NCBI RefSeq assembly: GCF_011075055.1
Contig: NC_058155.1
Location: 2,902,001 to 2,966,000, forward strand
Reading direction: 5' to 3'
Source of the DNA: Mangifera indica
Lineage: Eukaryota > Streptophyta > Magnoliopsida > Sapindales > Anacardiaceae
DNA length: 64,000 nucleotides
Below are positions 34,124 to 47,300 of the stretch, one piece after another. A program made the translations under genes and the position numbers. The notes beneath the pieces were generated by a model, which worked only from the letters and a program-made list of their open reading frames with translations, had not been told where the DNA came from and did no database searches. Within the stretch, counting starts at the first letter, position 1. Each line of letters starts with the position of its first letter.

Positions 34124-35453
34124 GAATGAGGACAATCAACGATGAGATGTTTATGAAACTAAAAGTTTCTAGTTACTAAATAAGATCGTCCCATCTTGTA
34201 ATAAATAAAATGCGATGATAAATAAATTATATATAACTCTCATAATAATTATATATAACTCTAATAGTTTCTACTAACAAATTTTTTATATTTATCTTCG
34301 ATATGAAATTTTGTACACATTAGCTACATTTTCTTCTATTTTTAACATCAGATGAAGCTGCAACTCTTCACTAATTTTCTCTTGTACTGGTGTTATATTA
34401 TTCAAAGAGTTGAACTCAATTTAATCTATGAGGTCAAATTCAAGCTCATATTGCAACTAGTCGAGTTTGAGTCAAAGATAAATAAACCAAATCCAATTAT
34501 TTTGATTAAATCTAAAATTAAATTATTTTTTAACTGAATTTAAATTTAAACTCATTGATCTTAAGTTAGTTCTTTTATAATTGAGTTAAACTAATATGGA
34601 AGTCTAATGAAAAAATAAATCCTCTCATTATTAATTTTTCATATTGCTATCAATATTAACTCTTCGTATTAATATAGAACAATATTTTAAAAATTAATCT
34701 TTAATAATAAAGTTAAAAAACAAAATCATTTATAATAAGAGAAAAATTAAAAATATTATAGTAAGTCAAACATGTCAAGACAATACTTAACTATGAGTAA
34801 ATAAATAAACTACAAGAAATTCAGTGCATCTATAATAGTCTCATACCATGTGAGTCTCAGAATTGTCTTGAGCTATTTTTGTATGGAACTCTTGGGCAAC
34901 ATCCATTGTGTCATTCTTTAAACATGTAGAAACTCCACAGTGTCCTTATCACCTTCTAATGAAATTTATATGAGAACATATATATTTAGATTGTGAAGAT
35001 TATTCCTAATTGAAAAAAAAAAAAAATCATAAAATAAAACCTTATGAACTAGTACAAAGAAAGGATTGTCTGAACTTGGATTATAGTTTTGTCTTTCCCA
35101 GAAAATGTTGCAGAAATCCTTATAATTATACTTTTAACTGAACCAAAAACATCATTAGGCTTCTTACTTGTTAAAAGTAATATTATATATACGAATAAAT
35201 TATACAAATTTATTTATATAATCAGATTTAGTAGTATCTGATTGAGTGATTTTGATGTAAAAGAAAATATAAACAATCATATCATTCAATATCAAATTAT
35301 TATTTTAATTTGTATGAATAAATTTGTACAAATTTTTGGCTGCATAGTTTTATTTTCCTTGTTGAATATTAATGAACATATCAGATAAATTTTGCTTAGA
35401 AATTGAGATCCAGACTTACCAATTAAATATGGGCTTCGTGCTTCAAAAGAATT
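34124..35453. other. Region between convergent PP2-like and TNL genes
   Basis: AT-rich, no gene. 'aataaataaaatg' at about 34201-34213 is a plausible polyadenylation signal for the PP2-like gene. 34400-34480 contains 'aagctcatattgcaactagtcgagtttgag', weakly like the hAT MITE interior; no ends are visible. Confidence 0.4.
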
Positions 35454-38400
35454 TCAACTATTCATCACTTCATCTTCATCAGAATAGCAGCCACTTCCAG
35501 TACTAGATTCTGCCTCAGCATAGTCAGTGGTTCCTAGAGTGGTTGTGACATTCATACCCATTGTTGTTCCAACAAAAACTTGAGAGAATTCATCCAAATC
35601 CAAAAGAGTAAAGCTGGTGGATTCATTTGCACTTGGATCGAACTCTCCTACGGCTTCCGTCTCATGTGGTACTAGATGCAATTCAGGCCTTTTCAGGTCC
35701 AAACTGTTAATATAGTGAAAAAACAAAAAGACATCAAAACAATGTTCAAACAATTAATTAATGAAATAAATCGACACAATTAATAGGAATCAGGAAAAGA
35801 TAAGCCTACATTAGTCAAGATACATTACTTAGCTAATCATATTTAAAACACAGTTACCAATAAGAAACAATAAAAGTATACTTGCCAATTTATTCTTAGA
35901 TATTAATTATATATTAATAAAATTCTTTTCTTTAAATATTCTTTTATATATATATATAAATAAATAAATATAAAATGTTTCCAAAGGAGATATATATAAA
36001 GTTAGTTTATGATAATCACTTAAAATTATTGAGCTAATGCACGACAGTCACAATTCTCTAGAATTTTCTTTTATTAACGTATGAGTTCAAAAATTAGTAA
36101 ATTACATTTTTTTACCTAAAGTTTGTATTAAAAACACTTTTTTATCTTAGACAAGATAAGCAATACTTTTCCACCAAAAAACAATTTGAAAAAGACCAAC
36201 AATGGCAGAATAGTAATTTCAATATTTATAAACTTTAAAAAATTTAAAAAAAAAATAATAACTCAGACCTATATACTTTAAAAATGGCAATTTAACTTTT
36301 AAAATAATAAGAAAACTTACAAACTAATCTTCGCTATTCATTGAAAACCCTATACATCGGTTTTCGCTTCTTCACTATTGTCACAGTATCATTATCTTTA
36401 GCCCCCATAACCTTTTATTTCATCTTGATATGAGTTGTCAATAACAACTTGAAGTTTTTGAACAGAGGAACCGGGGAAGAACATGAAGAGGGTGAAAGAA
36501 AAGTAATAATGCAACAGAGAAAAAAGGTGAAATTGTCCATAATAGTTTGAAATTGGGAATATTTAAAGCTATGTTTTAATTTTTATTAATATGAGATTAT
36601 ATGATAATTTGAAAAAAGCAAATAGTATGAACAAAATGATAATTTTACTTATTGACTCTCCAAAAAATAGAATATAAATGATAATTGAGATTCTTCAAAT
36701 GATGTTTTAGTTTCTTTAAGCAACATATGGAATTCTCATTATATAAACACATAAGAAGCCCGAAGTAGTAGAGTCCTCATTATATAAACACATAAGAAAA
36801 CAATAAAATAATTCTAATAAATTTGGAACTCTTAATCATATTCTTGTTTTCAAACACTTTATTCTCTCCAACAATAATAACATCAATCATGAATCACAAA
36901 GTTGACTTACTTTGCCCCACACATCAACCTTATGTCTTAGTTTTTTCAATGCTTTAAGAAAGTTTCTCAAAGATAAGTTAGGTAGTAGAGATATTTTTGT
37001 TACTCTGTTGCTTTAATATTATGTAGTTGAGACTTTGTAGGATAGTGAGAAACTAAATTATAGAAGTTGTTAATATTTTTCTGTATATTGGTCACTGTAA
37101 TTGAATAAAGCCATGGAATTCTCTCTTATATATTTAACAGTAGTGGAGTGGAGGTTTGGGTTTTCCTCGACTTAAACATATCAAACACTTTTTTGTCAGT
37201 GAGTGAATTCTGTCAAATTGAGAAGCAAAGGAAAGCACCCGTCTAAAACAGACTCTCTCTTTTGACCGACTTTTTGATAGATGAGTATCGCTAAACATGA
37301 TATTATATAATTAAGTATTTTTAAATCAGAGAGAAATCAATTATATGTTTGAAAATAGTGTAGAGACAGAGAGAGCATCACTCTTTATATGTTGTAAAGA
37401 GGTTTTATGTGTTTATTTAATTACCTTGAGCTGGATTCGCCTTCAAAGAAATCGGAAGATTTCAATCTCTTGGAGTGTGCTTCATCTTCGTTAAAGATGG
37501 TACATCTGGATCTTTTCATAGGTTCCTCAGTCTGTTGAGTGAACAATAAATGTACCCCACACTTCTTTATTACACTGTTGGGACTGTTGAAAATGATAAT
37601 GGCCTCTGTATTGCCGGGGAATTCATGAAACTCAGATGTACTGCAATTATACCCCACGAATACATGATCTGATTCAATGTACTTGGGTTTAAGAACCGAA
37701 AATTTTGTTTTAGCAACTGTCTTGTGACTATCTTCCCATTTCAGCCGCAACTCATACCGAATTACTATGTCGTTGAAGAAACGATGATAATCTGGGAAAC
37801 CAACGATTGTGCAGAAGACACAACCCAGAAACTTGTGATTGAACGAACCTTTTGGTACCTCTATGGAAGATCCATTACTTTGAATGTCAAACCACTCTGG
37901 GATTTCACTTCCAGGGAAACACATGCAACCTTCTCGACTACCAACTCCCTGCTGCACCATTAAAATTGTTATTTAATCACTTTCCTTTTTTTTTTCATGC
38001 ATAAAAGAAGAACTTGAAAATGCATAGGATTGAGAGAGACTGAAAGATACCTCAGTAAAGTCCAACCACAAAGTTCTATCGGAGTACATTTTCAATACCG
38101 AATCATTCAAAATATTTCTGAGTACATTCCAATCAAGATTAAAACAATTGATGAAGCTGAGTGTCCTTTTGTAATATCCCTGACTTGGAATTGTCAAACC
38201 AGATAATGTTTTCAGCAATTTGCACCCATCTGCCTTTAGATCTTGTATATTGCGCGGAAGCCTCGGTAAAGATCGAAGCCGATCACAAAACCTTAAGTTA
38301 AGGAGGCGTAACTCAGAAAGGTTCATGATGTTTGTTGGTACGCTCTCAAAATTGTTCCCTTCTAATTCTAAATCTCTGAGTAAGTGCAGCTGGTCGAGAT

Positions 38401-41400
38401 TACTGGGTAACTCTGTAACACTGCAGTGATTCAAATTTAATCTCCTTAAAAATTGCAAACCTGATAAAATGGGTGATAGCGAAGACAACAGCTTTTGACT
38501 CTTCCATCTCTCGAATGACAAATCATGAAGGTTTTTCAGAAGTATCATTGATGAAGGTAATTCTCTTATAGTAACTCCATTAGCTTCTAGCACTTCTAAG
38601 CTTTCTAAATTTCCTATCTCGTCAGGCAATCTGCATAGTTTGGAACACCCAGAGATATAAAGATATCTAAGAGACTTCAATTTACAAATGTCATTTGAAA
38701 GACACTCAAGACTTGAACAATTTCTGAGATCCAATTTAATTAGATTAGATGCATCCTCAATCGACGAAGGCAATTCTTTTATTGCAGTCCCATCTAAGTA
38801 TAACTCTTCTAACTTGCATGGGATCTCTGGAACCATCTTAAGATTTGACAAGCCTGAGAGCTTAAGATGCCGAAGAGACTTCAAATTACAAATGCTGCCT
38901 GGAAGACTTTGAAGGTTTGAACAGTCCTTAAGATTCAATTCAACTAGTTTGGAAGGACATTCGATGGAAGAAGATAATTCTTTTATTGCTGTTCCATCTA
39001 AACATATTCGTTCCATATCACACGAGATGCTTGGAGCTTCGTTGAGATTAGAGCAGCCAGAGAGAATAACATCTCTAAGAGACTTTGATTGAATACCAAT
39101 TGGAATGCTGATAAGGCTTCTGCAGTTTCTTAGATTCAAATTAATAAGTTTATTGAGATTCTGAGATGGAGGAGTGATCTCAGACAAACTTATACAGTCT
39201 TCCAAAATCAAGCTCTCGATATTTGGAGCCTCTAAAAGGTGGACCTTAAGTAGATGTTTTGAGTTGCTCAGGTCAATGTACTTTAAATTAGCAAAGTTCT
39301 GTAAAAGAAAAGTAGTTGCCAACACAAATTAGAAAATCTGATATTTGAAATTTGTAAAAGAAAATTGCAATATGAAATCAACACATACCTTGATACCAGC
39401 CCATAGTTGTTCAAGATTGGCGTGTTGCATCTTAAGTACAAAAAGGTTTTCTGGGTAAAATTTCGATGGCAACGATTTGTAGGGGTAATCATCCCAGCAG
39501 AAGCATCTCAACTCTATGAAATCACATTCAAGGCCTTCAAAACCATGTAGCTTGATATTGTTTTCTCTGTGCTTTGAGTTATGTACTATTATATATCTTA
39601 GATTACTCATCTCAGAAAAAACATAAGGATTTAAGTGTATCTCTCTCATTTCTGATGTATCAAAGCAAAGCCCTCGTATTATATCAGTTCCCTACAAACC
39701 AAATGAAATGATACGTTATCAGCAAGATTCTTCCAAACCCCAAATCTATTACCACATGATCTAGTGTATAAGAAAAGTTAAAATGATAAATCTCCTATAT
39801 AAATATTTTTTGTAAATTTCAATAAAAAAATGTAAAACAAAAATGGAAAGCCAATGGCTTTTGCACTTACCAAGTTTCTTTTCAATACATAATGAACATC
39901 ATTATTATCCCACAATCGACTACGTTGGCTAGGTTTGTTATTGGATTCTTTTCGAACAATTTCTCGACCCATTTCTTGAAGCAAATCATGCATTGTTATG
40001 GTGTTGTTTGAAGTAGTTATGACAGCCTTATCAATGAGAACACTTATTGTAATATTTGCCGACGAGCAATTTTTACAAAAAAATTTTTTCACAAGATATT
40101 CATCCCATCCTTTGAAAAAACATGCAATATCTAGAAATATACTTTTCTCTTCATCATCGAGTCCTTCATAGCTTATTTTCAACACCATTTGGATATCTCT
40201 ATGTGGAGATCTCTCTAATTTATCTAGCGCACTTTCCCATTCATGTTTCCCTCTATCAAGTAGAAAGGAACCCAAGACCTTTAGAGCTAAAGGCACACCT
40301 TTAGTGTAACTTATTACTCTACCTGAGAGCTTTATATAATCTTCATCAATGAGATGGTTTTGCTTGAATGCATGTTGTTTAAAAAGTTGAAAAGCTTCAC
40401 CAGCTTGTAATTCTTTAACCTCATAAATGGTATCATCATCTAGTCCACAATTTTTCAACACTTGTTTATCTCTTGTTGTTATAATGATTCGACTTCTTGA
40501 ACCAAGGTTTTCAAGACTTCCAATTAATTCATTTATTTGATTTAAATGTGTGACATCATCAAAAACAATAAGAACCTTCTTCCGTCTAAGTCTTTCTCTT
40601 GTGAAAGTGAGCCTTACATTGAGGTGGCCATCCTCCAATATTGTAGAAAGAAGATCTTTTTGTAATTGATGTAACCCACGTCTCTCTGATTCTTCTCTAA
40701 CATTTTAAATGAAATAAGAAGCTTCAAATTGGCCTGATATTTCGTTGAACACTGCATTAGCAATGGTTGTCTTGCCTATACCACCCATTCCCCAAAGTCC
40801 TATCTTGCATACTTCATTTGACTCATTACACAACAAAGATTTAATTTTTTGGATTTTCATTCCTACTCCTACCAAGTTTTTGTTATCACTAGTCGACATA
40901 TCATTCAATCGCTTCAAAACATCTTCAACAATTTTCTCTATAAGCTTTGATTCAGGCCTACATTTGAAAAAATAAATGTAAAAAGAACAATAAACATGAA
41001 TAAATGCAAAAGATGTTACTTCATTTCATAAAACATATAACGTATGAAATAAAAATAATGATCATTCAAAAGCATATTTTTAATAATAAATACATTAGTT
41101 GAAAACTTGTATGATAAAATAAAAAGTGGAAAAAATCTTAGTAGAGAACAATATTTGCTCAAATGACCTATTACTGCATGGGTAATAAGGCTTTCAATAA
41201 ATAATAAATTTTAATTTTAATTTAGTTTAGATAGAGTAGTGTTATGTTAGCTCTACCAAATTATTTTCTTATAAAATACATAGTTTTAATTCTAATAATT
41301 ACTAAGAAGAGGATTTATTATTTTGATACACCCATGTATTAAAAACATCACTTTCAATTCTGTAAACCTTTTTATTTTCACGTGTTTGAAATTCGTATAT

Positions 41401-42297
41401 GAAATTAAATTATGCGATTAATTTTGTTTCTTAAGTGATGAAAAATAATATAAAACAAAAAAAGTAAAATAATGATAGATATTTTCATTGTCAGTTTGTG
41501 TTTTAAGGTTTTCCTTAAGAAATTCAATTTTCATCTATAGAAGAACAATTTTAAATAAATATATGGACACACCCAATTAGAAAAAAAAAAAAAACCCTTG
41601 TGTTATTTTTATTATTTCACATTAATGTAGTCCTTATAAGTATACATCATTAATCTGTTTTCAAACAATTAAAATGATGGAATTGTATTAAAAGCATACC
41701 AATTCTGTTTGAATTGTTTATAAAAGTTCTAGTTGAGTTTTATCTTTCATAATTGAATGTTATTTGTCCTTGTAAGACTGGAACTTGATTCAAAATGTAA
41801 TATCAAAGCAAAATCATTCACCTGTTGGCAGTTGAATCAAAGCCAGAGATATTAGCAGCTTCGGTCAATGCATTTCTCCATCTCTGCAGCATCTCTTGCT
41901 TCTCCCCAAGTCTTCCTTCATGCTCAACAAACTCATCTCCAAAAGTCCTCCCTTGCTTCCGTAATTCTGACGGTTTTATATGATAGAAAATCGGTATGAC
42001 AATCTGACCGTAAATTCTCTTGCACTCGAGGATCTTCACAAGTTCTTCCAGGCACCATCGAGAAAAAGCATAGCCTTTAGAGAAAATAATAATCGAAATC
42101 TTTGATCTTTCGATTACATTCAAAAGAGATGGCGAAATCTCATCTCCTCTTCTAAGTTCATTATCAATAAAAGTTCTAATTTTTCTTCGGCACAAAGCTG
42201 CATGGAGGTGGCTAGTAAAATTGTCCCGAGTGTCCTCACCTCTAAAACTAAGAAAAGCATCATACTTTACATGACGAGGTGAAGAACAAGAAGCCAT
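35454..42297 (-). pseudogene. TIR-NB-LRR (TNL) resistance gene with one premature stop
   Basis: Intracellular immune receptor class that senses pathogen effectors. Six in-frame exons on the minus strand: 42297-41822 (TIR), 40957-39871 (NB-ARC), 39691-39389, 39298-38051 (LRRs), 37951-37425 (post-LRR/C-JID domain) and 35703-35454 (acidic tail), about 1296 codons. TIR: YDAFLSFRGEDTR at 12-24, WCLEEL with the presumed catalytic Glu at 85. NB-ARC: P-loop GMGGIGKTT at 215-223, kinase-2 KVLIVFDDV, RNBS-B SRIIITTRD, GVPLALKVLGSFL, IFLDIACFFKG, and MHDLLQEMGREIV. LRR exon has about a dozen repeats with 'LEELYLDGTAIKELPSSI'-type units. C-JID begins CFPGSEIPEWF. A TAA at 40707-40705 (codon 243) replaces the residue before NVREESE. 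Otherwise all exons are open and all motifs intact. An upstream Met at 42393 would add 32 residues. The last exon is less certain. Confidence 0.88.
35704..37424 (-). other. Last TNL intron (1.7 kb) with repeat debris
   Basis: The donor AAG|GTAATT and acceptor TTAACAG keep the frame (Ser split as AG+T). The intron is far longer than the others (864, 179, 90, 99). 36100-36560 looks like an inserted non-coding element, and 'ctcattatataaacacataagaa' occurs twice (about 36734 and 36776). If the intron is not used, translation would stop at 37421-37423, four bases after the donor. Confidence 0.5.
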
Positions 42298-44160
42298 TGC
42301 ACTTGTCTTGAAGGTATCAGAATCTTTGCAGTTTGGCGAAATGCTTACCCTCTTTTTCAAAGACTTTAAGATAGTATACCAGGAATAAGCCAAAAAAGAG
42401 AAGGAGAAATTAAATTTTAATCAATTATCTCTTGCGGGTTTGGAGAATGCCGATTTTTTAAATCTAATTTAGTGAGTTGAGTATAACTATGGCCTACATA
42501 TATAAATCGTAAAAATTTGTTTATATAAAATAAGGGGATAGTTTGTGATTAGGTAATTATATGATCATTTATTTTTTATTTTTTTAAATTTAAAATAATA
42601 TTTTATTTGTATAAATAAGTTTATATAATTTATTTTAATATATAATATCATATTAATTTATAATATATAGGGTGTTACTCCGTAGTTATAGGTAAAGCTG
42701 AAAAAAAAAGCCATCTATGTTTCCGTTATTTTTAAATAGACTTGGTTATATTATAATTGAGTTGAATGCTCAAGGTTTTAGAAAAGAAAATGAAATAAAA
42801 CTTAAAATAAGTAATTAAGTTAATTGGTCATTGTCAGGTCATAGTTTCAACCAACGGATATAGAACTTTTAGGGTTTATTCTCTTTTTATTCTCTCTATG
42901 AAGTTTCTTGGATGCAGGGTTGCATTTTTATCTTTTTATTTTATTTTGACGAAATAAATAAATAATTTCACACAATTAAATAATTAACATTGAATTATGT
43001 GGTGAAGTTGACTGGCGAAGATAATATTACATGGGAGAGGACTGTCAATCTGTCATGCAATACCTCGGACATGGATAAGCTCAGAATACGTAACATGGAA
43101 TTCTTTAAAAATTAACTCAACAACGTCCATAAGAAGCCAAACAAGAAACATGGAAAACAACAAAGATTCAATACTCAAAACAAGGTGACTAATTCAAACT
43201 TGCCCTACATATACTAAATTGCACTAGCTCTTTATCAAAAATATTAAACCTATTTATATCAAATAATTGCAAATGCATTCATTTATAGTAAATAATTACA
43301 TTTATTTATTTAATTGTGCACATGAGATTTTTCAACACCAATTGAAGTACACATTTCAAAGTTTTGCTTAAATCAATATATTATACTAGTTATAAGGGTA
43401 TAATAAGAGATTTAATGTTTACTATAGTATAAAATGAATAAAATAACAAGAAAAGTAAGGAGACAAAATTTTTAATACAATTCATGTTTGATGATTGAAT
43501 AAACTACATCCACAATGTAACAAAAGTTATTGTTTACAAATATATTCTAAATGGAATGTATACAAGAGGGAGTGTATTTTTTGTGTCTGTCTCTATGTCT
43601 TTCCCTCCTTTTGTAGTAGTTTTATATTTGTAGAACTTCAAACATAATTCTAGAGATTTATTCTTATTCTAATTGAACTAAAGAGGATAGTTACAATAAT
43701 TGAATTATCTCCATTGGAAGGAGAAGATAGTTTCCCTATTATCACGAAAGAGGCCTGAATAAATACTTTTGGAAGACTTTGAACATATTTCCTATTAAGT
43801 AAAGGTATTCTCATTGTCATGGGATGGAAGGTCTATCTGCATTCCTTCATATTTGGTGGATAAAGGATGCTCTTCATTTACTAGTCTTATAGCTAGTCAC
43901 TGATTGTAATTGCTCGAATAGGTTTCCTTAAAGCCACCTCAAATATCTTGTCTTTCATTAGGATAAAGTATTACTAATATCAAGTATATATGAATGTCAT
44001 CTAAATTTAAAATCAATGTTCTTAATTCAAATATTTCCTCAAGTTTTTATTAATAAAATAATAAAAACCAATAAACCAATAACCACGAAATAATCCCTAA
44101 ACATATAATATAATATCTCATGAATCCATGTACTAGAAATTTAAAATCAAATATATCATG
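42298..44160. other. TNL upstream region, non-coding
   Basis: AT-rich. 42300-42900 should contain the TNL promoter; no single element is convincing. From 43000 to 44160 I see no gene or clear repeat. Confidence 0.4.
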
Positions 44161-44169
44161 TATTTATAT

Positions 44170-46400
44170 CATAATATCAAAGTCATTACTTAGGCTATCT
44201 ATGCCTATGAGTCAATCTCTCTCATGTCACTCCATTATTGAGTCATCATCTCACCTCTATCGTTACTCTTAATTTTATCACCCGTAAAATACAAAGGAAT
44301 TGGATGAGTATAAAACTTAATAAGTATCAATAATCTATTCTACAATCTCAAATCTCAATCTATCATTTTGCTTTACTACTCAAGTTATTTTAATCTTGAT
44401 CTTAGGCTATCAGTATCTAATCCGAATCCCAGGCAATCAATACACCCACTCTAGTGACCATTTTCAACGCAATCTTTCTCTAGTCCGAGTTGTCCATTCA
44501 CTCATTGTCATTCAATAGACTTAGGGTCTTAGCTAAATCAATTGGTGGAGCCCCAATTAATGGACTACCTACGACCTAGTAAGTCCTAAACCTTTTAAAT
44601 CAATGGGCTAGCTACGCCTTGGTAAAACTTGGACAACCAAATCAATGGACTATCTACGTCCCAAGAAGTCTTAGCCATTCAATAGACCTACGATCATATC
44701 AATAATGTATCTTTTAATCTAAAGACATTAACTGTTAAACTTTACCTTATCTACAAGTATGCCTAAGTCATGGGCATTCTCCTACTAACCTAATGATCTC
44801 AACCTCAATATCCCATAGGCATCGAAAAATCTCATATCTCAGTGGGATATTCAGTCCTTATTAATATCTAATCTCTTAAAACACTTTTGGACTTATCTCA
44901 AGTCTAATATATCCTCTACTTAGGATTTTCTCTCTCTTTGATCATATTTATTATTTTCCTCGATTGTCTAACCTCTCATGTATCTTTCTTATGTTTATAT
45001 CAATTTTTCCTTTGAGTATCTTATCTTTAAAGGATCTATCTCATGTTCGTATCAAACCGTTCTATCTGGCTTCCCTTGTATTCATATTAAAATTTTTCTT
45101 TGGATATCTAACCCCTAAGAAATCTTTCATATTTGCATTAAATCTTTTCCTTGGGTATCTAACCTTTTGGGAATCGTTCAACACCGCAACAGGCTTCTAT
45201 CTTAATCATATGGTAATTCTAAAAATTTTGAAGTTGCGTTCATATATTTTTTTTCCTTGAAGTATGACATTCAGTTATATATAGACATACGAATTGATAG
45301 GTTGATAAACAATTCTACCCAGCTAAAATCTGGGTGTATATCACCAAAATCAACTAAAATTCAGCATGTTTTCTATTATCATATGTGAAACTTTATTTCA
45401 AACCTATTTATGACAACAAAAAAAGAATTTCTTAAAAATTAAAATTGACAACCTCAAAATGAATTTATAGGATGATTCTCAAGTGAGTTGAGGCCTCGTT
45501 ACTTAAATGCATCATGTTCAAGAGTGTGTGCAATAGTCTCATGGCGTACCTTTAGAAAGCTTGTTGACATGCCTACTAAACCGATTTTTGGGCCAAACAT
45601 GGCCTATCAACCAACCCATATAAACACATAAAATGCGAATATCTCTTTATAGGCTAGTTCTTGAGCAATTTGTGACCTAATTTTTCAACCAAAAAACCAA
45701 CCCGAACACGTAACGTAAACATATCACATTCAAGAACGTATGTGACACTTTCACGAGGTACCTTTTGAAAGCTCATCAATGCCCTTGGAAGGCAGATTTT
45801 TTGGCCAAAACATGACCTACTATTCAGCCCAACAACATCAAAACCACATGCTAAACACTTTGATGCAACAATGAAATCCACATTCAACAAAAGGATAAAA
45901 ATAAAAATCCACTTATGTAGCACACCGAGATTCATGTAAACCATGCAAATCATCTTCAAAACTTATGCAAAATGTGTGGATCAAGCTTAAGATTTCAAAT
46001 TCAAGAGCTTAACTTTGTTTGCAAGCATTGAACCCAAATTAAGGATTATAGCATGCAAGATTCCATCACAGCCAACACATAGGGATCATATTCATACCAA
46101 AAAAACAAAACATAACATGAAAACACACATCAACACATGCATATTTCATGTCCACAAGTCATAAAGATTTAAGGGATAATTCAAAAACTGAACCGTAATC
46201 TAGGGATACAACAAGCAAGATTTTGCCTCCAATGTTAAGGAGCTAGAAGCAAAATAGTGCATTTTGATTCTAACACAAAATGCAACATTTCACTTATATC
46301 AATAAATAGAAAGGCAACCCTCTTCAACTCTTGTACTTGCAACTGAACCAGGGTTAAAGTTGTGTGTTAAAAACACTTTGTGTGGTTGCATTGACTTCAT
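44170..46400 (-). repeat. Probable gypsy-type LTR debris, minus orientation
   Basis: The reverse complement of 44290-44335 reads 'cttattaagttttatactcatccaattcctttgtattttac', which parallels the 'ttactgagt..ttatcactcactcc..ttt' motif in the solo LTRs. 44525-44710 holds three or four imperfect units 'aatcaatggactacctacg...'. 45490-45830 holds a diverged duplication of about 215 bases. Tandem units of this kind are a habit of the gypsy LTRs in this window. Ends not found; the 101-codon frame at 45654-45959 shows no recognisable domain. Confidence 0.35.
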
Positions 46401-46474
46401 CTTCTCAAAGGTTCAACTATACTCAAGTTACCAAGTAATGCAGATGAGTGGCAAGTGCTATTGTCGAAGATGAG

Positions 46475-47300
46475 TGGCAAGTGCTGTCGTCGACACCCAA
46501 ATTAAAATCCTAAATTCCTATAACAAAATTGTAGTATAGAAAAGTAAGGATCGTTCCCTCAAAGAGTTCCAATTAGTAAGCCATTACTTATCTCGCAAAA
46601 CAATAAAACTGGGGGTTTCTGAATTGAATACAAATTATAATTAAAAATAGTAAATAAAAATTGATAAAATAATCTGAAATAAATAATCAATTAAACAAAC
46701 CTTGGTCTACGGTCATATCCACCATTGAAACTACGATTGATCATCTACGCCCAAAAATATCAAATTAATTATTCAAATATCCGTTATGATATTAATTACA
46801 TGTCTTTCCATATGACTAGTTAACTAAAAATATGTATTCCAGTTAACCTTTATTGATTAACAACTTGGGTACAATCTCGAATTTAATTAAACAATAGCAT
46901 TAAGAATTAGAAAGACCAACGAAACAAGACAACACAAGCGTACAATGTTACATTTAATCCAATTGATTATTTTCCTAGTAGTTATAGTTCTTGACGTAAC
47001 AAATAATAAATCTTAGTTACCACTTCAATTAAATAGATTGAACAATTACAGATTCAACATCTAAACTAGCAATAGATTATATTAATTGATAAACAGATCG
47101 CACATTTTAGCAATCAACTAATAAAATCATAATAAATAATACAAAAAAATAATCAATACTTGAATAATTAATAAGAAACATTAAAGAACAAAAGTCTCAC
47201 AATCCTTGTAGTTCATGGTTTCAGATCCCTTCAAACAAGAGAAAAGATTCAACCACTATATGTCATCCTCTGATCTGCCTTCCTTCAAATAAGCTCAAAA
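46475..47300 (-). repeat. Reverse copy of the solo LTR at 25661-27361 (partial)
   Basis: From 'tggcaagtgctgtcgtcgacaccc' at 46475 rightwards the sequence is the reverse complement of 27361 down to about 26180, with matching words such as 'aaagtaaggatc.ttc.ctcaaagag.tcc', 'attgattaacaactt' and 'gatcccttcaa'. It lacks the MITE present in the other copy (empty site 46836-46843). Similarity fades past about 47300, so the far end is lost or diverged. Confidence 0.75.

Noticed and set aside
33767..34135. 122-codon minus-strand frame
   Set aside because: It is the antisense shadow of PP2-like exon 3.
37724..37963. Plus-strand frames over the TNL exons (also 38220-38429, 38688-38912, 40745-40975)
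   Set aside because: They are antisense shadows of the LRR, C-JID and NB-ARC exons.
45654..45959. 101-codon minus-strand frame with a hydrophobic stretch, resembling a small secreted protein
   Set aside because: It overlaps the ~215 bp duplicated LTR-like sequence, and the hydrophobic part begins well inside the frame; no family recognised.
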